64,000 nt of DNA from Burkholderia catarinensis (lineage in GTDB: Bacteria; Pseudomonadota; Gammaproteobacteria; Burkholderiales; Burkholderiaceae). A program made the position numbers and the translations under genes. Under the pieces are notes generated by a model. The model was not told the origin of the DNA, ran no database searches, and worked only from the letters and a program-made list of their open reading frames with translations. Positions 43,200 to 51,848 of this stretch are shown piece after piece (position 1 is the stretch's first letter; each line of letters opens with the position of its first letter). The DNA lies in assembly GCF_001883705.2 (NCBI RefSeq), contig NZ_MDEQ02000009.1, forward strand, positions 62,001-126,000, in the 5' to 3' direction.

Positions 43200-44612
43200 T
43201 CACGCGCACACGCTGCTTGCGATGCCGTCGTCGGCCACATCGTCGATCGCGGCCCGCAAGTCGTCGATCGCCACCATCAGCTCGCGGACCTGCCGCAACG
43301 ACGGGTATTGATGCAGCACGGCGTGCCATTGCGGCAGGGTCAGCAGCGCGTGCCAGATGACGCCGAGGTGGCCCGGATCGGCATCCGGCTGCTGTGCGAG
43401 CGCGCTCGCGTATTCGAGGCTGGCTTGCGCCGACAGCAACTGCATCCGGCTCGCGGCGCCCAACAGGCGCGGCGTCGCGTCCGCGGACGCATCGCAGCAA
43501 TAGAGCACTTCCCGTGGCAGCGCAGCGTCGTCGGTCGTCAGCGCGCGCAGCGACGCGCCGTGCACGCGCACCGTGCCCTGGTGCGTCTCGAACGAATAGA
43601 TCGTGCCCGGGTCGGCCTGCGCGAGCAGGGTCAGGCCGCGCAGCAGCCGCGGCAAATCGGTCGTCGCCGCATCCGCGGATGCCTTCGCTTCGACGAGGAA
43701 GCGGACGTTCCATGCGGTCGCCGGTTCGTCGCCGCGCTCGCGTTCGAGCAGGATCGCGTCCCATTCGGTTTTCGCGCGGTCGTGCCGGCCCGGGATCGAT
43801 GACGGCACGCGCATCGACGTGACCACGCGGTACGTGCGCTGCCGGTCCACGGCTTCGAGCCTGCGGGCCAACGCGTCGAGCGCCTGCGCGGCCAGCGCTT
43901 CGACAGCCGCGCCGCGCTGCTGCGACGCGACTCCCCGCGCGACGGCGACCGTGCTGCCTTCGAGCGGACCCTGGCGGACCCAGAGCGCGCGATATCGACG
44001 GACGTGCTCGTCCGATGCCAGCGCGTCGACCCGCAGCATGCGTTCGAGTGCGGAGCTGTCTTTCAGCTTGACGATGTCCTGCTTGAACGCGGCGTCGGCG
44101 GCCATGTCGGGCAGCGCGAGCAGTTGCTGCAGCGTGGCATGCAGATCGGCCCACGAAGCGGCGGTGGCGGCCGCGTGCAGCCGGGCGAGCCCGTCGCGTT
44201 GCCACGCCTGTGCGCTGCGCTCGAGTTTGGCCGGGTGCGCGATTGCATTGACGGCCGAGTGCAGCGCGCGCCGGTCCTGCTCGGCGTGCGCGGACAACGA
44301 CGCGTATTCGCGCACGCTCGGCGCATCGTGCCGCAGCACCGCGGCCTGAAAGGCGGGATCGCCGGAATGCGGATCCATCGCGTCGCGGATCATCCGTGCG
44401 AGTGCATCGATGAAGCGCTGCCGCAGTGCCGCGCCGGGAGACTGGCCGTCGCTCCGTATCCGGCGCGCGTCCTCGATCACGAGCGCAAGGGTGGCGGCCG
44501 GGTTCGCGGCATCGGCCGGCGACGACGCGCTGTCGAGCGGCGGCAGCCGGTAACGGCGCGCGACGGTGCGCAGGGTTTCGTCGAGCAGGGCGGGCAGCGG
44601 TGTCAGCGACAT
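43200..44612 (-). CDS. conserved protein of unknown function
   Basis: Cytoplasmic protein of 470 residues, Ala- and Leu-rich and mostly helical, with no signal peptide or membrane segment. The C-terminal half has a mixed strand/helix stretch, KTEWDAILLERERGDEPATA then VRFLVEAKASADAATTDLPR, that resembles the restriction-endonuclease-like fold (E..D...E-A-K pattern), but this is only suggestive. ATG 44612 is chosen. It stands between the DUF3142 operon and the hydratase gene without an obvious partner. Confidence 0.6.
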   Translation of the reverse strand: MSLTPLPALLDETLRTVARRYRLPPLDSASSPADAANPAATLALVIEDARRIRSDGQSPGAALRQRFIDALARMIRDAMDPHSGDPAFQAAVLRHDAPSVREYASLSAHAEQDRRALHSAVNAIAHPAKLERSAQAWQRDGLARLHAAATAASWADLHATLQQLLALPDMAADAAFKQDIVKLKDSSALERMLRVDALASDEHVRRYRALWVRQGPLEGSTVAVARGVASQQRGAAVEALAAQALDALARRLEAVDRQRTYRVVTSMRVPSSIPGRHDRAKTEWDAILLERERGDEPATAWNVRFLVEAKASADAATTDLPRLLRGLTLLAQADPGTIYSFETHQGTVRVHGASLRALTTDDAALPREVLYCCDASADATPRLLGAASRMQLLSAQASLEYASALAQQPDADPGHLGVIWHALLTLPQWHAVLHQYPSLRQVRELMVAIDDLRAAIDDVADDGIASSVCA

Positions 44613-44740
44613 GGCGGGCAAGGGCGTGAAAGCGGTTCGTGTGTCCGGCCCTCGGGCCGGAGCGCGCGATGATGTGCAACGTTATCACGGCGGGCCGAAG
44701 GTGCACGGTGCCGTGACCGGGCAGCCACGCCCCTGACCCG

Positions 44741-45502
44741 TCACGCCGTCAACGTCACCGACAGACTGCCGAGTTCGCCGAAGCGGACCGTCAGCGCGTC
44801 GCCGAGCGGCACGTCGATCGCGCCCGCGTACGAGCCCGTCGTCACGATTTGCCCGGCGCGCACGGCATCGCCGCGCGACGCGAGGAAATTGACGAGCCAC
44901 ACCAGCGGCTTCAGCGGATCGCCGTCCGGATGGCGGCCGTCGATCGCGCGGTTCAGCGCGCCTTCGAACGACAGCGCGAGCGTCGCGAGCGGCACGTTCA
45001 GCCCGTCGGGCACGACGGGGCCGACGCACAGCCCCTGGTTGAATTGGCCGTCGGCCAGCAGCTCGAACTTCGATGCGCGCGCCGGCTCCGCATAGCGGCA
45101 GCCGAGCACCTCGAGCACGATGCGCACTTCGCGGATCGCGCCGCGCACGTCATGCTCGTCGTACGGCTGCGCGCGCGCGGGCAGGTCGCGATCGAGCACG
45201 AACGCGATTTCCGGTTCGATCCGCACGATCGGCCCGCCGACGACGCGATAAGGCGCGTCGGCTTCGCGGATCGTCGACGCGAAGATCGGCGCGAGGATCA
45301 CGCGGTCGGGCGGCGGCAGCGCGCATTTCCAGCCGCCGACGGGTTCGCCGAGCAGGTCGGCGACGCGCTGCTGGATTGCGAGCGCGGTATCGACGTTCTC
45401 GGGACGCAGCGCATCGGGCAGCAGCGGGCCGGGCGAGCCGGCATGGCGGGCGGCGACGAGATGCTGGGCGGCGCCGTCCACGCGTTCGGTAGTCGTTGTC
45501 AT
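44741..45502 (-). CDS. 2-keto-4-pentenoate hydratase family protein
   Basis: Enzyme of 253 residues related to MhpD/hydratase and 4-oxalocrotonate decarboxylase, which add water to 2-hydroxypentadienoate-type intermediates of aromatic meta-cleavage using Mg2+ or Mn2+. Seen are VGGWKCALP near residue 50, IEPEIAFVLDRDLPA (metal-binding Glu residues) and the C-terminal IVTTGSYAGAIDVPLGDALT. No other meta-cleavage gene is adjacent, so the physiological substrate is open. ATG 45502 lacks a strong ribosome binding site. Confidence 0.83.
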   Translation of the reverse strand: MTTTTERVDGAAQHLVAARHAGSPGPLLPDALRPENVDTALAIQQRVADLLGEPVGGWKCALPPPDRVILAPIFASTIREADAPYRVVGGPIVRIEPEIAFVLDRDLPARAQPYDEHDVRGAIREVRIVLEVLGCRYAEPARASKFELLADGQFNQGLCVGPVVPDGLNVPLATLALSFEGALNRAIDGRHPDGDPLKPLVWLVNFLASRGDAVRAGQIVTTGSYAGAIDVPLGDALTVRFGELGSLSVTLTA

Positions 45503-45703
45503 GTCGGTTGAGCGAGTTGAAGGTGAGCCGGCAAAAAAGGGCCGGACGAAAGTCGCACATCCGATGATAGCGCCTTCCGCGCAATGGCCGCTCAATCCGC
45601 ATGGCGTCGGCCCCCAGCCGGCCAGGTGCGCGACCTTGCCGCAAGCGCAAGGGTCCGACTTCCGGTCGCGTCGCTTTGCCGCACGCGCGGTTTCCGGCCG
45701 ACC

Positions 45704-45717
45704 TTGACCGCCGTCAA
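45704..45717. promoter_or_regulatory. FNR/ANR-type box upstream of universal stress protein gene
   Basis: TTGAC-CGCC-GTCAA is a perfect palindrome matching the FNR/ANR-type pattern TTGAY-N4-RTCAA. Its centre lies about 90 bases before the USP start. A weak -10-like GATGAT at 45739-45744 lies at the spacing expected if the box were centred near -41.5, as in directly activated promoters. This fits the common oxygen-limited induction of USP genes; binding is inferred. Confidence 0.5.
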
Positions 45718-45799
45718 CATTCGAACCGGCCATCCGCCGATGATGGCGACATGGCCGCGCGCGATCGGGCGCACGGCAGTTCACCCCAGCGAGGTTCGC

Positions 45800-46279
45800 A
45801 TGTACGAGAAGATCATGGTGGCCGTCGACGGCAGCGCTTCGTCGCAACAGGCGCTTGCCGAGGCAGTGAAGGTGGCGTTGACGGGCGACGCGCACGTCAG
45901 CGCCGTGTATGTGGTCGACAAGTCGGTGTTGTTCACGTACGCGGGAGGCTTCGATCCGCACGAGCTCGTCGAGGAGATTCGACGCGACGGGTTCAAGGTG
46001 CTGCGCGAAGCCGAGCAGGTCATCGCGCTGGCCGGTGCGAAGGGCGAGGCCGAGCTCGTCGAGACCGAGAGTATCGGCGAGGACATCGCGGAACGCCTGC
46101 AGCGTTACGTGAAGGAGCGCGGGATCGATCTCGCGGTGGTCGGCACGCACGGGCGGCGCGGCATCCGGCGCGTGCTGCTCGGCAGCGTCGCCGAGCGCTT
46201 CGTGCGCGGCTCGAAGTGCCCGGTGCTGCTGATCCGCGGCGACGACAACGACGTGCCGGCGGCCGCTGCCGCGGCTTAA
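45800..46279 (+). CDS. universal stress protein (UspA family)
   Basis: Cytoplasmic USP of 159 residues with an intact ATP-binding signature: the opening KIMVAVDGSASSQQALAEAV and the closing VVGTHGRRGIRRVLLGSVAE followed by KCPVLLIRG, matching G-2x-G-9x-G-S. GAGG lies before ATG 45800. An FNR-type box upstream suggests induction at low oxygen. It is a more typical USP than the one at 15563. A small membrane-protein gene follows 15 bases after the stop and is probably in the same transcript. Confidence 0.9.
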   Translation: MYEKIMVAVDGSASSQQALAEAVKVALTGDAHVSAVYVVDKSVLFTYAGGFDPHELVEEIRRDGFKVLREAEQVIALAGAKGEAELVETESIGEDIAERLQRYVKERGIDLAVVGTHGRRGIRRVLLGSVAERFVRGSKCPVLLIRGDDNDVPAAAAAA

Positions 46280-46294
46280 CGCGTCGGGCGCGCG

Positions 46295-46486
46295 ATGATA
46301 CGCCGCCAGTACCGGATCGTCGTCGCGGCGATCGCCGTGTTCGTGTCGCTCGCGGGGATGATGGCCGTCGTGACGGGGCTGCTGTTCGATGAAACGATGG
46401 CGCTGCGCGGCGGCGCGATCGCGTTGATCGTCGGCGTGGCCGGCTTCGTCGTGATGCTCAATCCGGGCGTGAAAGGCGAGGAGTGA
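46295..46486 (+). CDS. small two-helix membrane protein
   Basis: Protein of 63 residues made almost wholly of two hydrophobic helices (about 8-30 and 38-56) joined by FDETMALRGG, with a charged C-terminus. The family is not recognised. Close spacing to the universal stress protein gene suggests co-expression under the same promoter. It could be a small stress-induced inner-membrane protein; no function can be read. Confidence 0.6.
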   Translation: MIRRQYRIVVAAIAVFVSLAGMMAVVTGLLFDETMALRGGAIALIVGVAGFVVMLNPGVKGEE

Positions 46487-46526
46487 CGCGGGTGGACGTG
46501 GCCCGCGGCTCCCGTCCGGCGACGTC

Positions 46527-46540
46527 GGCCGGGCCCGGCC
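46527..46540. terminator. GC palindrome between convergent genes
   Basis: GGCCGGGCCCGGCC is a 14-base palindrome in the 103-base gap where the small membrane-protein gene meets the TPR-protein gene. Position suits a shared terminator; it lacks a T-run and a loop of normal size, so support is weak. Confidence 0.3.
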
Positions 46541-46589
46541 ATCGTTTCGGGAAAGGCCCGCGACAGCCGTTGCCGCGCCGTCACTTCCT

Positions 46590-47774
46590 CTACTCGCTGG
46601 TCGTATCGGCCGCCTTCGCGCCGTCCTGCCCGATCTGAATCGCCAGCCGCTTCAACGTTTCCGCCAGCTCCACGTTCTTCGGCTGAACCTTGCGTGCCTG
46701 CGCGAACGCATCGCGTGCTTCGTCCTGGCGGCCCAGCTTCCACAGCACTTCGCCCTTGTGCGTCAAGCCGGTCGCATGCGCTTCGCGTGCCACGCTTTCT
46801 TCGTCGCCGGATTTTGCGAAGATCGCGATCGACCGGTCGAACCACGTCAGCGCTTCGTCGTCGCGGCCGAGGCGATGCAGCGCCCAGCCCTTGCTGTCGA
46901 GCGCATACGCATCGTCCGGCTGCTTCGCGAGATGCGCGTCGATCATTGCGAGCCCGCGCTCGACTTCCATGCCCGCGTCGACGAGCCGATAGCCGATGTC
47001 GTTCAGGCGGTCGTCGGGGATGTCGCCGAGGTCGAGCACCGCGGCGATACGAGCCGTGTCGTGTCCGGCGATGGCGAGCGACAGCAGCTTCCCGATGATC
47101 TGCTGCCGCAACTCGTCGCTGATCCGGTTGCCGTTGGCGACCAGACTGCCGAGATATTGCGTGTACAGGTCCGGCGCGCCGGGATCGTTCGCACCGTTCG
47201 CGATGGCCGCTCCCGGGCCCGCGCACCAGTCGGTGTCGTCGGGCGCGATCAGCATCCCGGTGTAGAGATTGATGTTGCGCGGCGTGCGCGATTGCGCGTA
47301 GTAGGTGTAGCCGCCGGCATCCGAGTAGCCGCACGCCAGATATTCGTCCTGGACGTCCAGCACATACGGCACGCCGCCGAGCGGCGCGTCGCCGGACGAG
47401 CTGACCAGATGGAACGCTTCGCCCATGTCGCCTTCGCCGATGATGGCGTTGAACACCCATTGCTTTTGCGGATGCAATTTCGGCAGCCGGATCCTGACGG
47501 TGCGCCCGGCCGCGTCGGTCGTGCCGAAGATCACGCTGTCGTGCTGGCCCGGCTTGACGGGCACGCCCGCGATGACCTGACCGGGCAGGAACAGCCGGTA
47601 GCGCGCATTCGGCAGCGGCTGGTGCGTGACGGGGTCGCGCAGCACGAACTGGTGAATGTAAGCCCCTTTCCCGAACGATGCGGCCGGCGCGAGATAGGTG
47701 CGCGCGTGGGCGGCGGGCAGCGCGGTGCAGCTCAAGGCCGCGGCAACGAGCGCGGCGAGAAGGCGTGATGTCAT
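46590..47774 (-). CDS. exported protein with beta-sandwich domain and TPR repeats
   Basis: Protein of 394 residues: a signal peptide ending PAAHA, a beta-rich domain (about 40-110) of a type that displays FVLRDPVTHQPLPNARYRLF and DAAGRTVRIRLP, as in carrier-like or Ig-like domains of secretion proteins, a middle part, and at least two TPR units at the C-terminus (ALDSKGWALHRLGRDDEALT, and HKGEVLWKLGRQDEARDAFA). Probably a periplasmic or envelope scaffold. ATG 47774 is chosen at the signal peptide. It is divergent from the integrase gene. Confidence 0.68.
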   Translation of the reverse strand: MTSRLLAALVAAALSCTALPAAHARTYLAPAASFGKGAYIHQFVLRDPVTHQPLPNARYRLFLPGQVIAGVPVKPGQHDSVIFGTTDAAGRTVRIRLPKLHPQKQWVFNAIIGEGDMGEAFHLVSSSGDAPLGGVPYVLDVQDEYLACGYSDAGGYTYYAQSRTPRNINLYTGMLIAPDDTDWCAGPGAAIANGANDPGAPDLYTQYLGSLVANGNRISDELRQQIIGKLLSLAIAGHDTARIAAVLDLGDIPDDRLNDIGYRLVDAGMEVERGLAMIDAHLAKQPDDAYALDSKGWALHRLGRDDEALTWFDRSIAIFAKSGDEESVAREAHATGLTHKGEVLWKLGRQDEARDAFAQARKVQPKNVELAETLKRLAIQIGQDGAKAADTTSE

Positions 47775-48063
47775 GAAATTGCGGTTCTTATATAGGAAGG
47801 TGTTATTGACCGACGGCCGGAAATGCACTGGACGAACCGTGCAGCCTTTGATAAACGACGGGCTGCGGCTTGCGAAGCCTGATGCCACGCATCGGATCGT
47901 CCAATGCAATTCAATGCAATGTGTATCGCGCCCGCTGCCGGCGCATGCGTGGCGGAAACGGACGGGCGACACCGGAATGCAGTGCGCAGCATAACAGGCC
48001 GCACCGCGCGTTCATGCCCCATTGGGTTTCGCTGTTGCGCGCGCTTCTGTCAAACTTGCGCCC

Positions 48064-49800
48064 ATGAAACCGCGCCTCGCCTCACCGCCTTCCCCCGATT
48101 CCGCGCCTGCGCCCGCAGGCTTTCCCGACGCCGACGAACTGGCCGCGCTGCGCGCGTGGTATGCGGGCATGACCGTGCGCCAGGCCGTCGAGCGCTACCT
48201 GCCCGGTCGTCTCGGCGAAGGGCGCTCGGCGCGCGGCGTGATCGGCGGCATTCGACGCCGCCTCGTGCGCGTCGCGCGCCAGGCCGGCCGGCCCGATCTC
48301 GCGGAACGGCTTGGTCATCCCGACGGTGAGCGTGTGCGGGAGGCGAAGGCCGCGATCGAAGCGATCGGCATGCTGCGTTATGCGCGCACCCCGGTTCCGC
48401 AGATCAGCGACGACGTCGGCCTGTGGCTGCCCGCGCGTGCGGTCGTCGCGCTGCGTGCGCACGGGATCGCGACGCTGGCCGACCTGACCGTGCGGATTCC
48501 GCGCCGGCGCCAGTGGTGGAGTGCGATTGCAGGCCTCGGCGCGGCCAGCGCGCGACGCATCGAAGCGTTCTTCGCCGAGCATCCGGACCTGACCGAACGG
48601 GCGCGCGCGCTGATCGCCGCGACGCCGCGCGGCAGCATCGTGCCGTGGGAGCAGTTGAAGCTGCCGCACGAGGTCGACGGGTCGGCCGGCACGTTCCGCG
48701 CGCCGCGCGCGACCAGCACGCTCGATGCGGACAACGATTACGCGGCCGTGCACGCATGGCTGTCGCTGCACGAATCGGCCGCGACGCGGCGCGCGTACCG
48801 CAAGGAGGCCGAGCGGCTGATCCTGTGGGCGATCGTCGAGCGCGGCCGCGCGCTGTCGTCGCTGACGACCGAGGATGCGGTCGCGTATCGCGCGTTCATC
48901 CGGCGCCCGACGCCGCACGAACGCTGGGTCGGGCCCGTGCGGCCGCGCAGCGCGCCCGACTGGCGGCCGTTCTCGGGCGCGCTGTCCGCACGCTCGGCGG
49001 CATACACGCTGTCGGTGCTCGGCGCGCTGTTCCGCTGGCTGATCGAGCAGCGCTACCTGCTCGCGAATCCGTTCGCGGGCGTCAAGGTGCGCGACACGCG
49101 CGGCGCGAACGCGCTCGACACGTCGCATGCGTTCACCGAAGGCGAATGGCTGCTGGTGCGCACGATCGCCGACGGGCTCGAGTTTCGCAAGGGCACGGCC
49201 GCCGGCGCGCCGCAGTCGGGCTGGACGCCGGCCGCCGCGCAACGGCTGCGCTTCATCCTCGATTTCGGCTATGCGACCGGGCTGCGTGCGAGCGAGCTGG
49301 TCGGCGCGACGCTCGGCGGCATCGAGACGGACGCGCACGGCGACGCATGGCTGAAGGTGATCGGCAAGGGCAGCAAGGCCGCGCGCGTCGCGCTGCCGCC
49401 GCTCGCGCGCACGGCGCTCGATCGCTATCTGGTCGCGCGCCGGCTGCCGGTCACGCCGGTGCGCTGGCGGCCCGATACGCCGCTGATCCCGAGCCTCGCG
49501 GAAGACGGCGCGGCCGCGATCACGAGCGTGCGGCTGTGGAAGGTGATGCAGCGCTTTTTCGCGCAGACGGCCGGGCTCGTCGATGCCGACAACCCGGCGC
49601 TCGCGCAGAAGCTGCGGCAGGCGAGCCCGCACTGGATGCGTCATACGCATGCGACGCACGCGCTTGCGAGAGGCGCGGAGTTGACGACGGTGCGTGACAA
49701 CCTGCGGCATGCGTCGATTTCGACGACGTCGATTTATCTGCATGGCGACGATGTGAAGCGGGCGCGGCAGATGTCGAGTGCGTTTGCCGCCGACAAGTAA
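48064..49800 (+). CDS. tyrosine recombinase / DUF3701-type integrase
   Basis: Site-specific recombinase of 578 residues. The N-terminal part (about 20-215) is the DUF3701-type extension (ELAALRAWYAGMTVRQAVER), followed by a SAM-like core-binding domain and the catalytic domain. The catalytic set is complete: Arg in ATGLRASELV, Lys in GKGSKAARV, His-x-x-Arg in HWMRHTHATHAL, His in LRHASISTTS and the nucleophile Tyr in SIYLHGDD. No tRNA, attachment repeats or phage genes lie beside it, so it seems a resident chromosomal recombinase rather than part of an island. Its target is unknown. Confidence 0.87.
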   Translation: MKPRLASPPSPDSAPAPAGFPDADELAALRAWYAGMTVRQAVERYLPGRLGEGRSARGVIGGIRRRLVRVARQAGRPDLAERLGHPDGERVREAKAAIEAIGMLRYARTPVPQISDDVGLWLPARAVVALRAHGIATLADLTVRIPRRRQWWSAIAGLGAASARRIEAFFAEHPDLTERARALIAATPRGSIVPWEQLKLPHEVDGSAGTFRAPRATSTLDADNDYAAVHAWLSLHESAATRRAYRKEAERLILWAIVERGRALSSLTTEDAVAYRAFIRRPTPHERWVGPVRPRSAPDWRPFSGALSARSAAYTLSVLGALFRWLIEQRYLLANPFAGVKVRDTRGANALDTSHAFTEGEWLLVRTIADGLEFRKGTAAGAPQSGWTPAAAQRLRFILDFGYATGLRASELVGATLGGIETDAHGDAWLKVIGKGSKAARVALPPLARTALDRYLVARRLPVTPVRWRPDTPLIPSLAEDGAAAITSVRLWKVMQRFFAQTAGLVDADNPALAQKLRQASPHWMRHTHATHALARGAELTTVRDNLRHASISTTSIYLHGDDVKRARQMSSAFAADK

Positions 49801-50010
49801 GCGGAACGCGCGGCGAACGGGTGCGGCGAACGATTCATCGGGCCGCGATGTAACTGTCAGGCGTGTCAGGAGATTGTTGGCCGGGAAGGCCCGCCCGTGC
49901 GTGAATGCGTTTTCCGACGACGAATGGATAACGTGCCGCAGCGCATCTGTCGATGGAACGGAACGGCCGGTGCACGCCACGGTCTTAAATTCTTTCGCAA
50001 GGAGCAGCGG

Positions 50011-50334
50011 ATGGCATCCAGTCAGGGCACGGTCGATTTCATCGTCGAGCAGATGGCGGCGGCCGGCACGGTATCGGCCCGCAAGATGTTCGGCGAATAC
50101 GGCATCTATTGCGACGGCAAGATGGTCGCGCTCGTCTGCGACGACCGGCTGTTCGTCAAGCCGACGTCCGAAGGCCGCGCGTTTCTCGGCGCCTGCGACG
50201 AAGGCTCGCCGTACCCGAACGCGAAGCCGCACCTCGTCATTGCCGGCGATCGCTGGGACGACCGCGAATGGCTGTCGGCGCTGATCCGGATCACCGCCGC
50301 GCAATTGCCGATGCCGGTGAAGCGGAGCCGATAG
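50011..50334 (+). CDS. TfoX N-terminal domain protein
   Basis: Protein of 107 residues consisting only of the TfoX/Sxy N-terminal domain: TVDFIVEQMAAAGTVSARKM, FGEYGIYCDGKMVALVCDDR, LFVKPTSEGR, closing with AKPHLVIAGDRWDD and REWLSALIRIT. The C-terminal helix-hairpin-helix part of full TfoX is missing, as usual for this short type. AAGGAG precedes ATG 50011. Full TfoX activates natural competence with CRP; for the short form no role is established. Confidence 0.82.
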   Translation: MASSQGTVDFIVEQMAAAGTVSARKMFGEYGIYCDGKMVALVCDDRLFVKPTSEGRAFLGACDEGSPYPNAKPHLVIAGDRWDDREWLSALIRITAAQLPMPVKRSR

Positions 50335-50423
50335 CGGCCGCGCGCCTTGCAATGTTGCGCTGCGGGCAGGCGTATTCTGTGACCCATGCGCGAGACCATC
50401 GCGCGCCCGGCGGGAGAACAAGA

Positions 50424-51344
50424 ATGGAGACATCCGAATATCCGCGCGGCACGTGGCGTGCCCGCCGCGCGTGGCACGCGCTCGTCGCGGCGCTGTGTGT
50501 CGGCTGGAGCGCGCTGTCGTTCGGCGCGGAGGGCGCGACCGGCGCGGCGGCGCTGCTCGACCGTTATCACAGCCTGGGCGAGCAACTGAAGAACAACCCG
50601 TTCCACCGCCCGCTCTACCTCGAATCGTCCGAGGCGTCGTCATCGCTGAAGGGCGACATCTATGCGGTGGTCGACTATCCGTTCGCGGTCGTGAACGGCC
50701 AGCTCGACGATCCCGCGCAGGGCCCCGCGAACTGGTGCGCGGTACTGATCCTGCACCTGAACACGAAGTACTGTCACGCGTCGACCGGCAGCAACGGCCC
50801 GGTGCTCGACGTGAACCTCGGCCGCAAGATCCAGCAGAAGCTGTCGGACACCTATCGCGTGCAGTTCCGCTATCGCGTGGCGGCCGCCACGCCCGACTAT
50901 TTCCAGGTCGACCTGACCGCCGACAGCGGCCCGATGGGTACGAAGGATTACCGGATCGAGCTGGAGGCCGTGCCGGTCGGCGCGTCGCGCACGTTCCTGC
51001 ACCTCACGTATTCGTATGGCTTCGGCACGGTCGGCCGCATGGCGATGAAGACCTACCTCGCGACGGCCGGCAGCGACAAGATCGGGTTTACGACCGTCGG
51101 CGCCGCATCGGCCGCGCAGCCGCAATACATCGGCGGCGTGCGCGGGCTGCTGGAGCGCAACACGATGCGCTACTACCTCGCGATCGACGCGTATCTCGCG
51201 ACGCTCGACAAGTCGCTCGACCAGCGCCTCGCGCACTGGTTCGATGCGACCGAGCAGTATCCGCAACAGCTGCACGAAGTCGAGCGCGGCGCGTATCTGC
51301 AGATGAAAGCGCAGGAGGTGCAGCGGCAGCAGGCGGCGCGATAA
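50424..51344 (+). CDS. exported protein of unknown function
   Basis: Protein of 306 residues with an N-terminal signal (a charged stretch, then AWHALVAALCVGWSALSFGA). The mature part has PFHRPLYLESSEASSSLKGD, WCAVLILHLNTKYC with paired Cys, and a strand-rich centre, ending in a charged helix QMKAQEVQRQQAAR. It looks like a periplasmic or outer-membrane beta-rich protein. GGGAGAACAAGA is the ribosome binding site. I do not recognise the family. Confidence 0.7.
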   Translation: METSEYPRGTWRARRAWHALVAALCVGWSALSFGAEGATGAAALLDRYHSLGEQLKNNPFHRPLYLESSEASSSLKGDIYAVVDYPFAVVNGQLDDPAQGPANWCAVLILHLNTKYCHASTGSNGPVLDVNLGRKIQQKLSDTYRVQFRYRVAAATPDYFQVDLTADSGPMGTKDYRIELEAVPVGASRTFLHLTYSYGFGTVGRMAMKTYLATAGSDKIGFTTVGAASAAQPQYIGGVRGLLERNTMRYYLAIDAYLATLDKSLDQRLAHWFDATEQYPQQLHEVERGAYLQMKAQEVQRQQAAR

Positions 51345-51375
51345 CGCCGCCCGCTGCCGGGCTGCCCGGCGTCGA

Positions 51376-51693
51376 TCAGTTCGACGCGCCGCCGACCGTG
51401 CGGATGCTGTGCCATTGCCCTTGTTCGACGCGGAACAGCGTGTACGGCGGCTTGATCAGGTCGCCGCGCTCGTCGAACGAGATCTTCCCGGTCACGCCGG
51501 TCACCGACACACCCGGCAGGCTCGTGACGAGCTTGCTGCGATCGACCGAATCGGCCTTGCGGATCGCCGCGATCATCGCGAGCGCCGCGTCGTACGCGAA
51601 CGGTGCATACAACTCGACGTCCTGGTTGAAGCGCGCCTTGTAGCGCTGCGCGAACGCGAAGGCGCGCGGCGTGATCGTGATGCCGTCGTCGAC
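51376..51693 (-). pseudogene. C-terminal stub of a branched-chain amino-acid binding protein (LivK type)
   Basis: The last about 106 codons of a type I periplasmic binding protein remain: VDDGITITPRAFAFAQRYKA, ELYAPFAYDAALAMIAAIRK, then VTGVTGKISFDERGDLIKPP and the C-terminus. The first about 270 residues, including the signal peptide, are missing, and beyond 51693 the frame loses all similarity. The break lies within eight bases of the break of the plus-strand stub at 51701. Confidence 0.72.
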
Positions 51694-51700
51694 GTTCGCG

Positions 51701-51838
51701 GTCGATCGCGCGGAAATCGAGCACGGCGTGCGCATCAACCTCGCGTGCCCGGCCACGCGCGACGAGCTCGTCAACGGGCTGCGGATCCTGTCCGGCACGC
51801 TGAAGGACCGGCCGCGCGCGCTGTTCGGCTCGATCTGA
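51701..51838 (+). pseudogene. C-terminal stub of a PLP-dependent aminotransferase / MocR-like gene
   Basis: A plus-strand frame reads VDRAEIEHGVRINLACPATR then DELVNGLRILSGTLKDRPRA and ends with a stop. GVRINLACP followed by a D/E-L helix matches the C-terminus of MocR-like and other fold-I aminotransferases (GIRLNFACP). Only 45 codons are left, without a start. It begins where the LivK stub on the opposite strand breaks off. Confidence 0.5.
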
Positions 51839-51848
51839 CGGCCGCCGC

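Noticed and set aside
48082-50643. 853-codon minus-strand open frame
   Set aside because: Antisense to the integrase and TfoX-N genes, both of which carry family motifs on the plus strand.
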